A stretch of 64,000 bases of DNA from Flavobacteriaceae bacterium (GTDB taxonomy: Bacteria; Bacteroidota; Bacteroidia; Flavobacteriales; Flavobacteriaceae): NCBI GenBank assembly GCA_025800395.1, contig JAOXRU010000075.1, forward strand, positions 1 through 64,000, written 5' to 3'. The notes under the pieces are model-generated. The model had not been told where the DNA came from, made no database searches, and saw only the letters and a program-made list of their open reading frames with translations. Shown here piece by piece: positions 16,433 through 26,006 of this stretch. Position 1 is the stretch's first letter, and each line of letters begins with the position of its first letter. The position numbers were made by a program, and so were the translations under genes.

Positions 16433-19400
16433 TTATTCCTGCTCTCTTTTTCTTTTAATCACACCCCAAGTAATGGCGCCCCCAATAAGTAGCACCAATA
16501 ATAGTATGGTGTTTAAATTGTCTTTTAGTACCTGAACTATTGGTTCTTTTTGTACTACTTCTTTTTCTAATACCATTCCCTCTTTATTGGCATTTTCTTT
16601 TGTGGCACCCGTTTTAACTGCATCTATAGCATCTTGGTACTTGGCTTGCATATCGTCTTCTAAAAGAGCAGCTATCATTTCACGAAGCTTGGAGTTGTCG
16701 CAAACAAAACCACTGCATCCGGCTTGGTGTTCTGCAATTAGGTTTGCATGTAAATTGGCGATGTCTTTGGTAACCGCCTGCGTGGGTTGCCAATACCCTT
16801 TGCGAATGGTTTCTAGCATTACTGCCGTCATCTCTTGCAAAGCATAGGGATTGGTGCTTTTAAAAAACTCTAAGGTGCCGTAGTTCTTTTTGTCTTTTAC
16901 ATAAATATCGTAATAGCCTTCCCAAATTTCTTTATCTATAGCAGCTGGCTTCATTACATTCCACCCATAGGTGTCGCGGAAACTCTCTGCAAAATTCTCT
17001 GCAGCGGTTTCTCCTTCTTGCATTTGTGCTTTAATAAACTTTGGGTTAAACAAATTGGTTCGGGTCTCGGTCCAAATGGCTTCTTTAAGGGTTTGTGCTT
17101 TTGGATTGTATCTGTTTCTATAATCGTTAAAATACCCATCTGGGTCTTTTCCTGTGGTTACCCGTATACTAGCGGTTAGTCCGCCCATAAACTCGTATAC
17201 GTGGTCTAGAGATATTGGTCCTGTATCGTTAGAAGACCTAGGGTGCACTACAATTTCGGTATTAGACATCATGGTTTCGAACATGCCTTTTTTGTAAAAA
17301 GCCCAATTATCGCTTCCATAAATTGCTCCCATATTGTTTATATAGGTAGCTGCTATATCTTGCTCTGTTTCCCATTTGTCTCCTTGCTCTACCAAGCCCA
17401 TAATAGCGGTTCCGTAGTTTCCGTTTAATCCGCCAAACACACGAGCGGTAGAAAAACGCTGGGCTTCTTCTGGGGTAAATCCTTTTTCTTTGAGCTGGGC
17501 CTCTGCCAAGAGTACTCCTTCTTTTACATAATTCTTATACGCCTGGTCGTCCTCGGCCTCGGCCGCCAACTTTACCGCCTTATTTATGAGATCTATTCTC
17601 GAAGCGGCCAGATCTCTAAACTGACCCGAGGTTTGCACCAATACATCTATACGTGGTCGTTTTAGTTTTTCGATAGGAATGAGTTTTACATCGTGTACCC
17701 TACCGTAATGGTTGCGCACTGGCTCTACTCCAAGCATATAAAATATTTGTCCGATATTCATCCCTTGGTTTCTAATAAACTCTCCTCCCCATAAGGAGTA
17801 CGCTATTTTCTTGGGAAACTCGCCATGCTTGGCAATATGTTTCTGAAGAATTTGTTCTGCTAAAAGCTGCCCTGTTTCGTAGGCTTCTTTTGTTGGCGTT
17901 ACCTGCTCGTTTATCGCATATAAATTTTTGCCAGTTGGTACAGACAGTGGATTAGAAACGGGATCTCCACCAGAAGAAGGCGCTATATATCCACCATCCA
18001 TACCTTTGACAAATGCATCCAATTCTAAGGTTGGAGATATTCCAATACCTTCTTTGTAATGGTGTATGTCCCAAAGACTGCTTTTGAGCTGCAATAGGGC
18101 AGCAAATATGTTTTTCTCTCTTTGGGTTTCTTTCTCTATACGGTTTTTTACCAATTGTAATTTGGTCTCCAAAGTCTCCGTTGCCGCATTGCTGGAAAGC
18201 AATTGTTTAATAACCGCAATATCGCCCTCATCTCCCGCATTGGCAACAATAGCTTCTTTGTTGTTGCCATAGTATTTAAGCTGACTATGAAGCTCTTTTG
18301 CCTCTACACGATTGTATTTTTGTAGTTGCTTACGCCATTTTTCAGTTTCGGTTCTATAAGCCGTTAACAAGGAATTCATCCTTGGTTTTTCACTTGCTTT
18401 TTTTAGGATATAAGCATCTAACTTGTTTCTGTAGGAAGTAATTTTGTCTTTGGTTTCTTTATTTTCCAAACTGGCAAATACCTGCGCTCTACTTACGCTA
18501 TCTTGAACAAATTGTAGAAATTTTACAAAAGACTGGTTCTCGAAAACAGCTACTTTCCAAGTTACTTTTTTGTTGAAACTTGCAGCAGTTTTAAACTGCT
18601 TAAGACTTTTCTTGTCTAATAGACCACTAAGCTCTTTAAATCCATCCTTTGTTTGTAAATATGCTAAGGCTTTGGCTGTTTTTCTACTTGCCGCCAAATG
18701 CACCATTATTTTCTTTGCCTGCTCTACATCTAATTGCTCCGATTGTCCACTAGACTTAGGTACCATTTTATGTGTTTTTGAATCGTATACCATTGCTTTT
18801 TTGGCAGTAGATTTCTTGTCTTGCGCAGCTGTTTTTTTGCGGGCATAGCTTCCACCATAGTATTCGGATATGGCTGTTTTCTCTAATGCACCGTATTCAT
18901 TTTGCATTTGTTTTAGCAAATTGGTGTTTTCCTTTCCAAACATGGCTTGCGGGGTAGTTTTTCCTGCCAATATTTGCTGAATCATAAAACTTGCTTGTGC
19001 GGTAAAATCCGTAGGGTCTATATCTTCCAAACGACGTACCTGATGATGGTGGTGGTGCCAATGTTTACGCTTCTTGTTCTTGTAGGTGTCTAATTCTTTT
19101 AAAGCGCTGGCTATGGGGTCTATTGCCATCATACGCACTGTTTCTACTTGCTCCTCTTTGGTCTGATTTACACCAAAAGTATGCAAGCCCATAGTAATTT
19201 TCTCTTCTTCCACTTCGTGCAAATAATGGTGTATTCGAGCAACGGTTTCGTTGTTTAAATCGGCTATTTCTTCTTTGGTTAAACCCATATCCTTTTCTAG
19301 ATGCAAGGAATCGATTACCGATAGTATTTTTCTTCTATATGTCTGTTTTAATGCGCCCTCTTGAATGCCATCGTATTTGTGCAGCACTTCTGCTATTTCT

Positions 19401-21232
19401 TGCAACTCTCCATAGAGTTCGGCATCGGAATATGGTGGGGTAAGATGAGAAATCATGGTGGCGTACGTTCTTCTTTTTGCCATCATAGCCTCGCCAATAT
19501 TATCTATAGAATAAATATACAAATGCGGTACTGGTGTTATAAGAGATTCTGGCCAATCTTGCAAAGACAACACTAACTGTTTCCAGGGTGTAAATTCTAC
19601 AGAGCCATGTGCCCCAAAATGTGCAACCACATCTGCTTTAAAACCTTTTCTTGCCCACAAATAAGAGGCAATATATGCATGTGGTGGTGCTTTTTTTACC
19701 CCGTGTACTAACTTAAATTCGCTTTCTCCAAAAGCAGCTGGCAACACAGGCATTAATACCACATTTCCAAATTGTACCCTTGGTATAGCAAGATAGCTAG
19801 AGTTGTCTTTGGTAGTGCTTAAATAATCTCCCGGTGCTGGGCCATAGGTAGCCACTACTTCTTCGTAGCTTTTTGGATCTAACTCGCTTTTGCACCAAGA
19901 CACATAATCCTGGGTAGGCACCATAGCTGGCTTGCCTTCTTCTAAGAAAGTCTCGAAGGTGCCTTTGGCATAGTCTCCCAATAAAGGACCTTCTTTTTGT
20001 ATGCGCGCTATAAAAGATTCGTAATCTGCTAAATTACCCAAGTCGTATCCAGCTGCTTTTAGTTTCTGAAGCAAACTATAAATAGACTGCCCTACTTCTA
20101 ATCCACCAGCTACTAGGGCGTTCTTCCCTGCACCTTTGTAGTAGTATATGACTAGTTTTTTTTCGGCATTGGCTTTGTTTCGTAAAGACAACCAACGAGT
20201 TGCTGTTTCGCAAAATCGCTCGATACGCCCAGGAATTGGTTTAAAAGTATGGTAGCCCTCCTGGGTAACATACTGGGCTGCAATAGCAAAAGGCTGTATG
20301 GCACCATCTAACTCTGGTACCACAATATTTTGCCCCATAATACCTCCGGATATTCCTTGCTGGTCTTCTAACCACTCCTTTTCTTTCTGATATACCAACT
20401 GAGGCGTGAGATACAATATGTTGTTTTTCTTTAACCAATCTACACTGGTATCTCCTTTTGCCAATCTGCCATGCGGAAAAGCAATAACCATTTGCGGATT
20501 TAAGGCTTTTAAATTTTCTAGTTTCTTTTTGCGACCAGCCAAGCAAACCACATTAAATTCTCGCCGTTCTAGCTCTAATATCATTTCGTCTAAATATGAA
20601 CGAAACTGCGATTGCGGACCATTGTTAGCACTCATTAAAACAATAGTTGGTCTATTGTTTTTGTACCAACCGTTTTCTTTATAATAATTCCAATACTCGG
20701 AAACTTCTTCGAAGTAGTCGTTTGTACCTATGCGATAGCATACATCTTTTGGAAAGATTTTAGCAGGAGTTACCTCGGTGGTAAACCAGGATTTTTGATG
20801 CAAAACTTTTCTGGAATAATTGAGCCAACGCTTGGTGTTTTCAACCCCATTGTTGTCGAAACAGTCTTTAATATATTTTAGGTCTTCTCCTGTAATATTA
20901 CTAAAATCGTTTTCCTTACTGGTAGCCATAAGTACATGCACCTTGCTGCCGCCATCCATAGCCTTTTTAATATTTTCTTTTTGTTCTGGACTTAGAATAC
21001 TAATATGAAATAGATAAATAACGGGCATATCTACCAGCTCGGAAAAATCGCTTGTTTCCGGATCTATTTGCACTGTCTTAATAAACTTATTGTCGTTAGA
21101 TTTGGCAATTTCTGCCATTTGTGCATCTCTAAAATTTACCAACCCAATAGTGGTAATCTGGGTGGTATAGAATGTATATAGCCCTAATACAATTAAGGCT
21201 ATAGCTACAATTGTAAAAATTAGTTTTTTCAT
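16433..21232 (-). CDS. hmuS: HmuS, membrane-anchored CobN/Mg-chelatase-H-like protein
   Basis: 1599 residues, homologous to the large subunit of cobalt and magnesium chelatases (GAHGSVEFTPWKQ; WGGEFIRNQGMNIGQIFYMLG; NDTGPISLDHVYEFMGG). In haem-uptake operons of Bacteroidota this protein is HmuS, proposed to remove iron from haem. It has an N-terminal membrane segment (residues 5-23) and a C-terminal one before RKREQE, so it is membrane-bound, unlike soluble CobN. A Lys-rich insert from about residue 700 to 1060 carries a natural HWHHHHH at 724-730. I start it at MKKLIFT, 7 bp after the hmuV stop; a longer frame to 21274 would overlap hmuV. No cobST genes are nearby, which argues against B12 synthesis. 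Confidence 0.88.
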   Translation of the reverse strand: MKKLIFTIVAIALIVLGLYTFYTTQITTIGLVNFRDAQMAEIAKSNDNKFIKTVQIDPETSDFSELVDMPVIYLFHISILSPEQKENIKKAMDGGSKVHVLMATSKENDFSNITGEDLKYIKDCFDNNGVENTKRWLNYSRKVLHQKSWFTTEVTPAKIFPKDVCYRIGTNDYFEEVSEYWNYYKENGWYKNNRPTIVLMSANNGPQSQFRSYLDEMILELERREFNVVCLAGRKKKLENLKALNPQMVIAFPHGRLAKGDTSVDWLKKNNILYLTPQLVYQKEKEWLEDQQGISGGIMGQNIVVPELDGAIQPFAIAAQYVTQEGYHTFKPIPGRIERFCETATRWLSLRNKANAEKKLVIYYYKGAGKNALVAGGLEVGQSIYSLLQKLKAAGYDLGNLADYESFIARIQKEGPLLGDYAKGTFETFLEEGKPAMVPTQDYVSWCKSELDPKSYEEVVATYGPAPGDYLSTTKDNSSYLAIPRVQFGNVVLMPVLPAAFGESEFKLVHGVKKAPPHAYIASYLWARKGFKADVVAHFGAHGSVEFTPWKQLVLSLQDWPESLITPVPHLYIYSIDNIGEAMMAKRRTYATMISHLTPPYSDAELYGELQEIAEVLHKYDGIQEGALKQTYRRKILSVIDSLHLEKDMGLTKEEIADLNNETVARIHHYLHEVEEEKITMGLHTFGVNQTKEEQVETVRMMAIDPIASALKELDTYKNKKRKHWHHHHHQVRRLEDIDPTDFTAQASFMIQQILAGKTTPQAMFGKENTNLLKQMQNEYGALEKTAISEYYGGSYARKKTAAQDKKSTAKKAMVYDSKTHKMVPKSSGQSEQLDVEQAKKIMVHLAASRKTAKALAYLQTKDGFKELSGLLDKKSLKQFKTAASFNKKVTWKVAVFENQSFVKFLQFVQDSVSRAQVFASLENKETKDKITSYRNKLDAYILKKASEKPRMNSLLTAYRTETEKWRKQLQKYNRVEAKELHSQLKYYGNNKEAIVANAGDEGDIAVIKQLLSSNAATETLETKLQLVKNRIEKETQREKNIFAALLQLKSSLWDIHHYKEGIGISPTLELDAFVKGMDGGYIAPSSGGDPVSNPLSVPTGKNLYAINEQVTPTKEAYETGQLLAEQILQKHIAKHGEFPKKIAYSLWGGEFIRNQGMNIGQIFYMLGVEPVRNHYGRVHDVKLIPIEKLKRPRIDVLVQTSGQFRDLAASRIDLINKAVKLAAEAEDDQAYKNYVKEGVLLAEAQLKEKGFTPEEAQRFSTARVFGGLNGNYGTAIMGLVEQGDKWETEQDIAATYINNMGAIYGSDNWAFYKKGMFETMMSNTEIVVHPRSSNDTGPISLDHVYEFMGGLTASIRVTTGKDPDGYFNDYRNRYNPKAQTLKEAIWTETRTNLFNPKFIKAQMQEGETAAENFAESFRDTYGWNVMKPAAIDKEIWEGYYDIYVKDKKNYGTLEFFKSTNPYALQEMTAVMLETIRKGYWQPTQAVTKDIANLHANLIAEHQAGCSGFVCDNSKLREMIAALLEDDMQAKYQDAIDAVKTGATKENANKEGMVLEKEVVQKEPIVQVLKDNLNTILLLVLLIGGAITWGVIKRKREQE

Positions 21233-21239
21233 TATGATA

Positions 21240-21524
21240 CTATTTATCTTCTGGTATGTAAATAATCTCTCCATTCTCTAGTTGGTAAGCAGTTCCTACT
21301 TTACGGCCTTTTCCTTTGGAAGATTTCCCTTTGGTTCCTTTATATTTTTCTATGGTTTTTCCTTTCTTTTTAATAATTTCCATATTGGGTTTACCGGGGT
21401 TTTTAACCAGGGTAAAATCTTCATCGGATATCATTTCAGATACATTAAAACGGGTTACCAATGCTACCATAAGTGCAACGGCAAACACCATTGCCAGATC
21501 GAACAAATTTGCCATTCCAGACAT
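21240..21524 (-). CDS. hmuV: HmuV, DUF2149 ExbD-like small membrane protein
   Basis: A 94-residue protein with one membrane helix near the start holding an acidic residue (NLFDLAMVFAVALMVALV), as in ExbD/TolR stator proteins, then a Lys/Gly-rich linker and a short C-terminal domain (YQLENGEIIYIPEDK). It likely pairs with HmuU to form a proton-driven motor for HmuS. The first ATG is at 21524, but in-frame upstream codons from an ATA at 21569 encode RRGKFLKNTEDEDP, which looks like the conserved family N-terminus. True initiation may be at that ATA. Confidence 0.78.
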   Translation of the reverse strand: MSGMANLFDLAMVFAVALMVALVTRFNVSEMISDEDFTLVKNPGKPNMEIIKKKGKTIEKYKGTKGKSSKGKGRKVGTAYQLENGEIIYIPEDK

Positions 21525-21561
21525 TGGATCCTCATCTTCAGTGTTTTTTAAAAACTTTCCT

Positions 21562-22149
21562 CTACGTATGCTTGTCCGATTGTATTAGATTGGCTATATA
21601 TTCTAAGTTGTTGAGATCGGCCACGAACCACCGCTGTTTTACCAACTGGGTAACATAGCCTATTGCGCCTGCAAATAAGCCTACTACGGTAGTTGAAAAT
21701 GCTACTTGCATATTTTGCGCCATAGAAGCAATGTCTCCTTGGGCCAAACCAACAAGAGCTGGCCCCATAGGTATGAGCGTACCCATTAGTCCAATCATTG
21801 GACCAAGCTTTGCCAAAGATTTGGAACTACTAAGTTCCTTTTCGGATGCTATTTCGAAATCTGCCAACACCTTTTCGATGCCGACAGCTTGTTTTTGGGC
21901 GTTTAAAATGCGTTGTAAATGCGTATTAAACAGTTTGTTTCCCTTTATCTGCCCCGTATCGACTTGTTGTGTTTCCAATTCGGCAATCAATTGTTGTTGC
22001 TGCTTTTCATTTTTAACCCTACCGATATACATGCCAAAAAAACCTCCTAACAGCATTAGGGCACGAACAAAACCAAAGAGCAATAAGGCAATTACAGGTA
22101 TTAGTAAACCTGTAGAAATCCAATATAAAATGTTGGTTATACTATTCAT
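21562..22149 (-). CDS. hmuU: HmuU, MotA/TolQ/ExbB-family proton channel
   Basis: 195 residues with membrane helices near residues 8-38, about 112-135 and 150-172. The ExbB/TolQ signature is clear: KLGPMIGLMGTLIPMGPAL and then MAQNMQVAFSTTVVGL. ExbB-like subunits use proton flow to drive a partner; here the partners are HmuV and presumably HmuS. Its start overlaps the end of the upstream membrane gene by 4 bp and its stop overlaps the coding potential of hmuV, so the operon is tightly coupled. The hmuU name follows the hmuYRSTUV layout of Porphyromonas. Confidence 0.85.
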   Translation of the reverse strand: MNSITNILYWISTGLLIPVIALLLFGFVRALMLLGGFFGMYIGRVKNEKQQQQLIAELETQQVDTGQIKGNKLFNTHLQRILNAQKQAVGIEKVLADFEIASEKELSSSKSLAKLGPMIGLMGTLIPMGPALVGLAQGDIASMAQNMQVAFSTTVVGLFAGAIGYVTQLVKQRWFVADLNNLEYIANLIQSDKHT

Positions 22150-22826
22150 ATATAATTTTTGTTTTTGCGATTATAATATTGAAACCCGATAGCCATACCC
22201 AATAAGACAATACCGATGGAGAAGCATATCGAAAAGGAATCGATGGTAATTTGAGAAAAGGCAAGCTTTTGCCCCCTAGCTAGGAGTGGTAAAAACATGG
22301 CTAAGAGTAATTGAAACAATCCTATTAAAGCCTGCATCTCCGCCCGTTGCTCCCACTTTGGAATTCCTTTCTGAAAAAGAAAAGCCAAAAGCCACAGTAG
22401 TAGCATTACAACTATAAAAAAACCAATAGCAACACCTAGCAAGTTGTAGCCGTGTACGTTTAGCATTAAAAAAGTTTGAAAAAACACCATAGAGAACACT
22501 AATTGCAGCATGGGAAGTAGAGAAATCCATTTCCAGAGTTTGCTTCGCAGAAGTCCGTAATAACTTTTTATTTGCACTATGGTTAAAAAAACGATAAGTA
22601 TGGCTTCGAATGTTAACAATATAGCGATACCAGAAACTAGGTTTTGCTGACTAAGAAGCCACTCCATCATCTGGTTGTTTTGCGCAATGGAAAATTTATA
22701 AAAGCTTGCAGTTATTAGACTAGGAATCAGCACACCATACAACAGCACCTTTCCTTTGAGCAAAGAAAGTCTCGTAATTCCAAGCAAGAGAACACCTCCA
22801 AAGTAAAGTATTAAAAAAAAGTTCAA
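22146..22826 (-). CDS. Polytopic membrane protein, HmuT-like by position
   Basis: A 226-residue, very hydrophobic protein with about six membrane helices (first FFLILYFGGVLLLGI, last FSIGIVLLGMAIGFQYY). No catalytic motif is visible. It heads the leftward haem operon and probably corresponds to HmuT of the hmuYRSTUV operon; this rests on context. It starts with TTG at 22826, since the next ATG would remove the first two helices. Loss of a strong start may reduce its expression relative to its neighbours. Confidence 0.65.
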   Translation of the reverse strand: MNFFLILYFGGVLLLGITRLSLLKGKVLLYGVLIPSLITASFYKFSIAQNNQMMEWLLSQQNLVSGIAILLTFEAILIVFLTIVQIKSYYGLLRSKLWKWISLLPMLQLVFSMVFFQTFLMLNVHGYNLLGVAIGFFIVVMLLLWLLAFLFQKGIPKWEQRAEMQALIGLFQLLLAMFLPLLARGQKLAFSQITIDSFSICFSIGIVLLGMAIGFQYYNRKNKNYI

Positions 22827-22838
22827 AATAATTTATTT

Positions 22839-22861
22839 TTATTTAGATCGTTTCCAAATAA
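22839..22861. promoter_or_regulatory. Operator-like dyad in the hmu divergent promoter
   Basis: TTATTTAGA, 5-bp spacer, TCCAAATAA: 9-bp arms with one mismatch. It ends 4 bp before the hmuR -7 element and 12 bp upstream of the leftward start codon, so one repressor bound here could control both arms. Iron- or haem-dependent control is inferred. Confidence 0.5.
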
Positions 22862-22865
22862 CTTA

Positions 22866-22873
22866 TATCTTTG
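22866..22873 (+). promoter_or_regulatory. -7 element of hmuR-hmuY
   Basis: TATCTTTG matches TAnnTTTG, 17 bp before the hmuR ATG. No good TTG lies at the usual distance; the dyad occupies that place. Confidence 0.55.
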
Positions 22874-22890
22874 CGGCAAATCTATTAAGA

Positions 22891-24969
22891 ATGGGTCTAA
22901 ATAAAAAAGGTTTCAAGGTTTATTTTTTATTTTTTTTGTTTTGTGTTGGTTTTGCTTTCGGACAAGAAACTAAAAAACAAGACTCTTTAAAAATCAGACA
23001 ATTAAAAGAAGTTATTGTTTCTGCTACACGAACGGTGCGGCAACTGTCTTCTATTCCTTTACCGGCTCAGATTGTATCTAAGAAAGAAATACAGCGTATC
23101 AACTCTCAAAGATTGGACGAAATTTTAACCGAACAAACGGGTTTGGTTTTGGTAAACGATCATGGTGTTGGTGTACAAATGCAAGGTATGGATTCGGACT
23201 ACACCCTAATTATGATAGATGGGGTGCCACTTGTTGGTAGAACTGCTGGCACTTTCGACCTTAGTCGAATATCGGTTGGAAATATTAAGCAATTAGAAAT
23301 TGTAAAAGGTGCTTCCTCTTCCTTGTATGGTAGTGAGGCGATGGCTGGAGTTATAAATATCATTACCGAAAACCCAATCGATGGCTTTGGTGGCAATATA
23401 AAATACAGGTTTAGTACTTTTAGTACCCACGACCTTAATTTAAGTGCGCATTACAAAGAGGACAAATTTGATATTAGTGGTTTTGTAAATAGATACTGTA
23501 CCGAAGGCTATACTATACTGCCAGAAAGCAGCACCCAGACAGTGGATCCGTTCTACAATTATACTATTAGTTTAAAGGCCAATTATCGTTTTAACGAAAA
23601 CACATCTTTACAGGTGTACAATAGAATCTATAACGAATTTGCCGACTATATTGCCTCGGAAAGTTTGCAGGGAGAAGCAAATACCAAAGAATGGAATGGT
23701 CGTATTAAACTAGATCATCATTTTAATGCAAAGTGGCGTGGCTACTTAGATTTATACGCTACCCGTTATCAGGCGGATAATTTTTTAAATAATCCCGATA
23801 AAAGTCGCTATAGCGAAAGCGATTACGACCAATGGATGATTAGGCCCGAATGGCGCATGACCTATCAACTATCTAAAAAAAGCAATTTTGTTGGTGGTGT
23901 TGGTTTAACCCACGAAACGTTGGATCGCACCTATTTCACAAACAAACCAGAATTTAATGCTCCTTATGCTTATGTACAATTGGATAGTAGGCCTTTGGAA
24001 AAACTAAACCTCATTCTAGGTGCACGTTTCGATGCACATAATGCTTACAAATCGCAATTCAGCCCAAAATTTGCTGCTAGATATGATTTTAATACTAAAA
24101 TTGCACTAAAGGCATCTGCAGGCTATGGCTATAAAGCGCCGGCATTTCGACAGTTGTATCTCGATTTTACAAATCCTACAGCCGGATATACGGTAATCGG
24201 ATACAACAGAGTAGCAGAAGTACTTCCCCGATTGGAAGCAGAAGGACAAATAGCCAATATAACACTACCTATTTCTGCTTTCTCTGGAGATTTAAACCCA
24301 GAAAGCTCGCTAAGTTTTAATGTAGGATTCCATCTTAAACCACTCCCGAAATTACAACTAGATGTAAATGTGTTTCGAAACAATATAAGCGATCTCATTG
24401 ATACGCGAGCCATTGCAAGAAAGACCAATGGACAGAATGTATTTAGTTATCAAAACTTCAACGAGGTTTACACCCAAGGATTAGAGGCAACTGCCTCTTG
24501 GAAACCAAATGAAAATATTACACTTTCTGCTGGTTATCAATTGCTATATGCCAAAGATAAAGATGCCGAAAATGCGTTTGAGAATGGCGAAGTTTTTGCT
24601 AGAACAGATGTAAGTTCCCCCTCGTTTCAACTAAACAAAGAAGATTACTTCGGACTCTACAATAGATCTAGACATAGTGCCAATGCAAAAATATTTTACA
24701 GTTTTCCTAAATGGGGAATAGACGCCAACATTAGAGCAACATATAGAAGTAAATACGGTATTCGCGACTCGAATAGCAACGGTTATCTAGACCAATACGA
24801 TACGTTTGTAGACGGCTATAGTATTTTGGACTTTGCAATAAATAAGACGTTTTATAAAAAATACACTCTTGGTTTAGGTATAGACAATTTTACAGATTTT
24901 ACCGACGGACAAAACATTAGTAATATTCCGGGTAGAATCTTGTACGTAACATGCAACATACAATTCTAA
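22891..24969 (+). CDS. hmuR: TonB-dependent haem receptor HmuR
   Basis: A 692-residue outer-membrane protein with signal peptide (cut near FAFGQ), TonB box region (QLKEVIVSATRT), plug domain (PLPAQIVSKKEIQRI to GVINIITENP) and a 22-strand-type barrel ending in the aromatic CNIQF. In the barrel, GYKAPAFRQLYLDFTNP and LNPESSLSFNVG correspond to the YRAP and NPDL-type motifs of haem receptors. It takes up haem in exchange for energy from TonB. hmuY follows after 22 bp, which together with the CobN-type gene across the promoter supports haem as substrate. Confidence 0.92.
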   Translation: MGLNKKGFKVYFLFFLFCVGFAFGQETKKQDSLKIRQLKEVIVSATRTVRQLSSIPLPAQIVSKKEIQRINSQRLDEILTEQTGLVLVNDHGVGVQMQGMDSDYTLIMIDGVPLVGRTAGTFDLSRISVGNIKQLEIVKGASSSLYGSEAMAGVINIITENPIDGFGGNIKYRFSTFSTHDLNLSAHYKEDKFDISGFVNRYCTEGYTILPESSTQTVDPFYNYTISLKANYRFNENTSLQVYNRIYNEFADYIASESLQGEANTKEWNGRIKLDHHFNAKWRGYLDLYATRYQADNFLNNPDKSRYSESDYDQWMIRPEWRMTYQLSKKSNFVGGVGLTHETLDRTYFTNKPEFNAPYAYVQLDSRPLEKLNLILGARFDAHNAYKSQFSPKFAARYDFNTKIALKASAGYGYKAPAFRQLYLDFTNPTAGYTVIGYNRVAEVLPRLEAEGQIANITLPISAFSGDLNPESSLSFNVGFHLKPLPKLQLDVNVFRNNISDLIDTRAIARKTNGQNVFSYQNFNEVYTQGLEATASWKPNENITLSAGYQLLYAKDKDAENAFENGEVFARTDVSSPSFQLNKEDYFGLYNRSRHSANAKIFYSFPKWGIDANIRATYRSKYGIRDSNSNGYLDQYDTFVDGYSILDFAINKTFYKKYTLGLGIDNFTDFTDGQNISNIPGRILYVTCNIQF

Positions 24970-24991
24970 ATATTACACAAATAATTAAATT

Positions 24992-25951
24992 ATGAAAACA
25001 ATTAAATTATTAAGCCTTATTGCCTTATTTATAGGTTTTACTTCTTGCGACAGTGATGACGACCCTGTTACTGGCGGAGATATTTTAAGCTTTGAAGGCA
25101 CCTTTAGCAGAGAATTCTCGGTAGGAAACAGTCCGCAGAGAGCTACGTATACCATTGCGCAAGACAAAATTTCCTATGCTTTAGATGGTGGTTTTGCTAG
25201 CACTACTTACGATATTAAAAAAGAGTATTTCTCTAAAAGCGACAACCGATGGGTCGGTTTTCGCGAAAGCAACGACACATACTATGTATTATTTTTTAAA
25301 GATATTTCTGAAACCGAATTTTCTTTATACAAAAAGAAGGTAGCTTCGTTGGAAGCAGGGAAAACGGAGCCTGTTCCTGCTGCCGATAATACCGAAAACT
25401 ACGGGTGGAATGTGTACAAAAAAGACTTAGCAAGTAGTGGCAAAATGTCTAATTTACACGCGCCACAAGTTGGTGGGCACGGAGCACCAATATCTGGTGA
25501 GTTTACCAAATTTAGTTTTGCCACTGGAGAGATTACGGATAGCGACACCGAATGGGATATCGCCTTTAGAGCCACAACTGTAATTATAAATGGTGGTTCT
25601 TCTGCTGGCACTACAGACGAACCAGACAGAAACGGAGATGGTGCTGCCTATATCGCTTCTGGAACCATGGACCAAATCACCTCTGTAGATACGAGCAAGT
25701 TTGCTCAGGATAGCGAATCTGGTTTGGCAATTCCAACAGGAAGTGGCAATGGCTGGTACAATTACACCGGAAGCCCAGATCATAAAATTTTGCCTATAGC
25801 AGGAAAAATATTGGTAATTAAAACCCATGATGGCAAATATGCTAAAGTAGAAATACTAAGCTATTACAAAGATGCAGATACAGCCAACGACTCTAAGTAC
25901 TATACTTTTAATTATGCTTACCAGTCTAAAGAAGGAATTACTTCGTTCTAA
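24992..25951 (+). CDS. hmuY: HmuY-family haem-binding lipoprotein
   Basis: 319 residues, signal peptide ending FTSC, so a lipoprotein probably shown on the cell surface. The HmuY domain occupies the C-terminal ~190 residues (FTKFSFATGEI-DSDTEWDIAFRATTVIINGGSSAGT; then YKDADTANDSKYYTFNYAYQ). About 110 residues precede it as an extra beta-rich region. HmuY proteins bind haem and pass it to HmuR. His-rich NLHAPQVGGHGA near residue 155 may take part in ligand binding, but the ligand pair cannot be fixed by eye. Last gene before a strong terminator. Confidence 0.92.
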   Translation: MKTIKLLSLIALFIGFTSCDSDDDPVTGGDILSFEGTFSREFSVGNSPQRATYTIAQDKISYALDGGFASTTYDIKKEYFSKSDNRWVGFRESNDTYYVLFFKDISETEFSLYKKKVASLEAGKTEPVPAADNTENYGWNVYKKDLASSGKMSNLHAPQVGGHGAPISGEFTKFSFATGEITDSDTEWDIAFRATTVIINGGSSAGTTDEPDRNGDGAAYIASGTMDQITSVDTSKFAQDSESGLAIPTGSGNGWYNYTGSPDHKILPIAGKILVIKTHDGKYAKVEILSYYKDADTANDSKYYTFNYAYQSKEGITSF

Positions 25952-26006
25952 CATAGAACTCTTTCATATATTTAAAGCACAATTTTTATTGTGTTAGTTT
26001 GTAGTT

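Noticed and set aside
16433-21232. CobN cobaltochelatase for vitamin B12 synthesis
   Set aside because: No cob genes are nearby; membrane anchors at both ends and the hmuRY/ExbB/DUF2149 context point to HmuS.
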